Assembly (NCBI GenBank): GCA_964636865.1
Contig: CAZWVJ010000008.1
Span: 1-64,000 of the forward strand
Source: B1SED10-75 sp964636865
Lineage (GTDB): Bacteria; Bacillota; Dethiobacteria; DTU022; PWGO01
Reading direction: 5' to 3'
DNA: 64,000 bases
Positions 60,756 to 64,000 of this stretch are shown in pieces (position 1 is the stretch's first letter; each line of letters begins with the position of its first letter). The notes below the pieces were generated by a model. The model had not been told where the DNA came from. It worked only from the letters and a program-made list of their open reading frames with translations, and did not search any database. A program made the translations under genes and the position numbers.

Positions 60756-61744
60756 CTACCATTAAAGACGTGGCTGAAAAAGCAGGAGTTTCTATCAGCA
60801 CTGTGTCACGGACTTTAACAAGCAGTGCGCCGGTAATGGAAAAAACTCGTCAGAAGGTTTTGGAGGCGATAGCAGAACTTAACTACCAACCCAATACCGT
60901 TGCTCGAGGACTAAAAGTGGGTCGCTCCAAAACTTTGGGATTAATCATTCCAAATTATCAAAGCCTGGTGTTTCCTAATGCCATTAAGGGAATTACCGAT
61001 GCTCTGGATGATTTTGGATACAACCTGGTTTTGGGAGATACCTATGATAACCTTGAACGTGAAGAACAATTAATTGAAGGACTGCGCATGCGCATGGTAG
61101 ACGGGTTGATATGTTCCACTGCTACAGGAGCTAGCACGCACCTTTTACAATTAAAAGAAGAAGGTTTTCCTGTAGTTTTACTTTTAAGACATTTAAATGA
61201 AGATATTGATGCCGTAATTGCGGATAATTACCAGGGTGGTTTTGTAGGAGGCAAGTATTTATTAAGTAAAGGTTTTACACGAATTGGGTTTATCAATGGT
61301 TCCCTGGATTTAGACCTATACAGACAGCGGTATAGTGGTTTTCAAAACGCGTTTTTTGCTAAAGGTATAGAGCAAGATCAAAAGCTGGTGACGCATGGTC
61401 ACAAAGGTTGGCAAGGAGGTTATTATGCCATGATGAAATTATTAAATCAAAAACCGCTTCCGGAAGCGGTTTTTGCCACCAGTGATCCCAAGGCATTTGG
61501 AGCGATAAAGGCTATTCATGAATCCGGCTTGCAAATCCCGCAGGACATTTCTGTAGTGGGTTATGACAACCTGGAATTTTCGCAATTAATCAATCCTCCC
61601 TTAACCACTATCGGCCAGCCTTTTTATGATATGGGTAGAATGGCTGCCCATAAGATATTGGAATTAATCAACCGGGATAGCCGGAAGGAAGCCATGGTGC
61701 ATAAATTTCCGGTGAAACTGATTGAACGTGATTCTGTAAAATAA
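60752..61744 (+). CDS. LacI-family transcriptional regulator
   Basis: A 330-residue protein starting at GTG 60752, overlapping the previous stop as GTGA. The N-terminal HTH and hinge read TIKDVAEKAGVSISTVSRTL and YQPNTVARGLK, and a periplasmic-binding-protein-like effector domain follows (GLIIPNYQSLVFPNAIKG, VVGYDNLEFSQLINPPLTTI). It should repress the cluster and itself from the cre-like site at 59573 until a sugar or polyol effector binds. Confidence 0.88.
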   Translation: MTTIKDVAEKAGVSISTVSRTLTSSAPVMEKTRQKVLEAIAELNYQPNTVARGLKVGRSKTLGLIIPNYQSLVFPNAIKGITDALDDFGYNLVLGDTYDNLEREEQLIEGLRMRMVDGLICSTATGASTHLLQLKEEGFPVVLLLRHLNEDIDAVIADNYQGGFVGGKYLLSKGFTRIGFINGSLDLDLYRQRYSGFQNAFFAKGIEQDQKLVTHGHKGWQGGYYAMMKLLNQKPLPEAVFATSDPKAFGAIKAIHESGLQIPQDISVVGYDNLEFSQLINPPLTTIGQPFYDMGRMAAHKILELINRDSRKEAMVHKFPVKLIERDSVK

Positions 61745-61818
61745 AAATAAGTTAAGTATAATATTATTTCGTAAGAACGAAAAATTGCAAGGATACTTTT
61801 AAGGAGGGGTGATAGAGT

Positions 61819-62913
61819 TTGAGTTCAACAAAATCCATGGTTTTAACGGAATTTAATGCTCCTTTAGAAAAGTGGGAATATCCGCTTCCTGAACCGGCAA
61901 AAGGTCAATTGCTGGTGAAAATAGCTGCCGCCGGTGTGTGCGGTTCGGATGCCCATATGTGGAGAGGGAAAGATCCTCGCACTCCTTTGCCTATAATTTT
62001 GGGCCACGAAGGAGTGGGATGGGTTGCCGGTATTAAGGGTGATAAAGAGTCAGTGGAAGGACAAAAAATCAGGGAGGGGGATCTTATTCTCTGGCACAGG
62101 GGGATCAGCTGTGATCGCTGTTATTATTGTAAAATAATTAAAGAACCTGCGCTATGTTCGAATAGACTGGTGTATGGTATCAACCGAGGGTGCAAGGAGC
62201 CTCCTCATCTGAGAGGGGGGTATTCCGGCCACATTCTTCTTGATGAATCTACCAGCGTGTTTAGCCTCCCTCCCCACATAGATCCGGCAGTAGTTGTAGG
62301 CGCTACTTGCTCTGGTTCTACTGCTGCTCATGCTTTTGATCTGGTTTCGCCCGGGATTGGCGATACTGTGCTGGTTCAAGGTCCCGGCCCCCTTGGTTTA
62401 TTTGCAATGGCTTTTGCTGCAGCTTGCGGTGCTGCTCAAATTGTGGCAATAGGTGGAACTGCCGATAGGTTAAAACTATGCCGGGATTTTGGCGCTGACA
62501 TTACCCTTAACAGAAATGAGCTATCGGCAGCAGAACGACGAGAAAAAATAATGGAACTTACTGACGGTCTTGGAGTTGACTATGCTGTGGAAGCTGCAGG
62601 TTCCAAAGAGGCGGTTAAGGAAGGGATATCACTGACGCGTCGAGGAGGGGCGTATTTGTCTGTGGGGTTTGGGGAACCAGCCGGCGGTTTAGAACTGGAA
62701 ATATTCGAAGAGTTGGTCCACAAGAACTTGCATCTACAGGGAGTGTGGGTTAGTGATGTTCGCCACACTTATATGGCGCTCCAACTCATCAGGGGAAAGA
62801 TGGATACATTTGCCAAAATGATCACTCATCGCCTTCCCCTGGAAAGTGCAACAGAAGGGATGGAATTAATGGAGAAAAAGGAAGCGGTCAAGGTGGCTTT
62901 AATTCCGGAGTAA
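61819..62913 (+). CDS. Zinc-containing alcohol/polyol dehydrogenase
   Basis: A 364-residue MDR-family protein starting at TTG after AAGGAGGGG. Catalytic zinc residues are in AAGVCGSDAHMW and LGHEGVGWV. The structural zinc cysteines appear in CDRCYYCKIIKEPALCSN. The NAD-binding motif is VQGPGPLGLFAMAFA. It resembles sorbitol/threonine dehydrogenase-like enzymes with an insertion. In context it should oxidise a polyol or hydroxyacid generated by or feeding the Gfo/Idh enzyme. Confidence 0.85.
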   Translation: MSSTKSMVLTEFNAPLEKWEYPLPEPAKGQLLVKIAAAGVCGSDAHMWRGKDPRTPLPIILGHEGVGWVAGIKGDKESVEGQKIREGDLILWHRGISCDRCYYCKIIKEPALCSNRLVYGINRGCKEPPHLRGGYSGHILLDESTSVFSLPPHIDPAVVVGATCSGSTAAHAFDLVSPGIGDTVLVQGPGPLGLFAMAFAAACGAAQIVAIGGTADRLKLCRDFGADITLNRNELSAAERREKIMELTDGLGVDYAVEAAGSKEAVKEGISLTRRGGAYLSVGFGEPAGGLELEIFEELVHKNLHLQGVWVSDVRHTYMALQLIRGKMDTFAKMITHRLPLESATEGMELMEKKEAVKVALIPE

Positions 62914-62999
62914 AACAGGAAGTTTTGCGGATATAGATTGGTTCGAAGGAGTATTAGGAATTCTAATCCTTAAATATCACGGAGAAAGGGAGGATTAAC

Positions 63000-64000
63000 A
63001 TGACCCAACAATTGCGTAGAGAGAAATGTGATGTTTTAGTAGTAGGTTCCGGTGGAGCCGGTTTACGTGCAGCCATAGCCGCTGATGAAAAAATTGGTAA
63101 TAATGGGCGAGTGATTTTGGCTACTAAAGGAAAAATAGGATACAGTGGCGTTACTGCCGTAGCATGCTCTGACCGGATGGCTTTTCATGCTACTTTGCCT
63201 TTCACCGAACCGGCTACCGAAGATGCCTGGTTTTACCATGCGGAGGATATTTATGAAATCGGAGGCAAGGTATCCGATGCTCATCTGGCGCGTATCCTGG
63301 CTACCAAATCTGCTGAGGCCTATAACTTCCTGGATAATATCGGGGTTCCCTTTGTTAAAAATGAGGAAGGATATCCTTATCAATTTGTTACTGACGGTTC
63401 CGATTATGCCCGAGCATGTTATACAGGACCTCGTACAGCGGTTAATATTGAAGAAAAATTGGTGGAATATTTTCAGAAAACCGGGGTAGATACTTTAGAG
63501 AACTGCGAAGTATTTCGCCTGCTGGTATCCCATGGTGAAATTTGTGGGGCTCTTGCTCTGGTAGAAGAGGAACCGGGCAATGAAGAGTTTATTGCTATTG
63601 AAACTGGTGCGGTAATTATGGCCACAGGCGGTGGCGGAGAAATTTACGCGGAGAATGTATTTCCCAGGGGTAATAGCGGTGATGCTTTTACGGCCAGTTA
63701 TCTGGTGGGAGCGGAATTGGTGAATATGGAATTTATTCAAATCGGAATTGCTTCTCTGGCAACCAAACTAAATTGTTCCGGAAGTATGATGCGTGCCATT
63801 CCTCGTTTTGTTAACGATGCAGGAGAAGAATTCGTATTTAAATATTTCCCGGAAGGAACGTCACCCATGGAAATATACGACACCATGTTCCAAAAAGGCG
63901 CCACCTGGCCCTTAACATATGAGAAAGAAACCCACAAATTTGACATAGCGGTGTATAAAGAACGGCGTGCCGGTAGGAAGGTTTATCTAGATTATACTAC
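63000..64000 (+). CDS. FAD-dependent fumarate reductase/succinate dehydrogenase-type flavoprotein, N-terminal part
   Basis: It starts at ATG 63000 after AAAGGGAGGA and continues beyond the window, so about 333 residues are visible. The FAD-binding motif is VLVVGSGGAGLRAAIAA; GKIGYSGVTAVAC and VIMATGGGGEIY follow, then PRGNSGDAFTASYLVGAELVNMEFIQ, all typical of the FRD/SDH/aspartate oxidase flavoprotein superfamily. In a LacI-controlled cluster it may oxidise a sugar-derived acid, not succinate. The C-terminal substrate residues are outside the window. Confidence 0.8.
   Translation, partial: MTQQLRREKCDVLVVGSGGAGLRAAIAADEKIGNNGRVILATKGKIGYSGVTAVACSDRMAFHATLPFTEPATEDAWFYHAEDIYEIGGKVSDAHLARILATKSAEAYNFLDNIGVPFVKNEEGYPYQFVTDGSDYARACYTGPRTAVNIEEKLVEYFQKTGVDTLENCEVFRLLVSHGEICGALALVEEEPGNEEFIAIETGAVIMATGGGGEIYAENVFPRGNSGDAFTASYLVGAELVNMEFIQIGIASLATKLNCSGSMMRAIPRFVNDAGEEFVFKYFPEGTSPMEIYDTMFQKGATWPLTYEKETHKFDIAVYKERRAGRKVYLDYT

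Overview
The window looks like chromosomal DNA from an anaerobic, low-to-mid GC Firmicute of the class Clostridia, probably acetogenic or syntrophic. This rests on the strong GGAGG-type ribosome binding sites, frequent TTG starts, AT-rich intergenic DNA and the gene content: a minimal SUF-type SmsCB pair, MetV/MetF of the methyl branch of the Wood-Ljungdahl pathway, NuoE/NuoF/FdhA-type iron-sulfur flavoproteins, a BKACE/acyl-CoA dehydrogenase/thiolase/DUF35 operon, a 2-hydroxyacyl-CoA dehydratase-like protein and an HD-GYP/GGDEF protein. I cannot name the species. I saw no rRNA, tRNA, CRISPR array or intact transposase.

Layout. 1-5.9 kb: a truncated secreted 5'-nucleotidase-like gene, an unusual inverted repeat, a multi-cluster ferredoxin-like protein, small membrane proteins, an alpha/beta hydrolase and an M28 peptidase. 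6-12.6 kb: a YhaO/YhaN (SbcDC-like) nuclease pair and a PAS-GGDEF-HD-GYP protein. 12.8-20.3 kb: a MORN-repeat lipoprotein, SmsC/SmsB, two transporters, a CPBP protease and a DUF4349 lipoprotein. 20.4-33.5 kb: DUF134 regulator with an elaborate control region, acyl-CoA synthetase, the BKACE/ACAD/two thiolase-like/two DUF35 operon, an amidohydrolase, an SCP2-like protein and an iron alcohol dehydrogenase. Several short dispersed repeats and two repeat islands lie between these genes. 33.7-36.9 kb: an unrecognised protein and a DUF47-PiT phosphate transport pair.

37.2-48.3 kb holds the most interesting block. A GAF histidine kinase, a NarL-type regulator and a two-receiver protein without a DNA-binding domain precede five tightly packed, partly overlapping genes. 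These encode an FdhA/NuoG-like protein whose molybdenum-ligand position is Tyr, a NuoE protein, a 1030-residue fusion of a NuoE-like domain, NuoF and a GltD/NfnB-type flavoprotein, then MetV and MetF. I infer an NAD(P)H-linked, possibly electron-bifurcating methylene-tetrahydrofolate reductase complex that differs from the MetVF-RnfC2 and MetVF-HdrABC-MvhD arrangements I know.

48.7-64 kb: a sodium-dependent transporter; a large GAPDH next to a 1360-residue protein with the ATP-grasp and phosphohistidine domains of PEP synthase but no PEP-binding barrel; a lone 2-hydroxyacyl-CoA dehydratase-like protein; a flavodoxin; a membrane metallophosphoesterase; and a Gfo/Idh - LacI - zinc alcohol dehydrogenase - FAD oxidoreductase cluster, with a LacI-type operator, that runs off the right edge.
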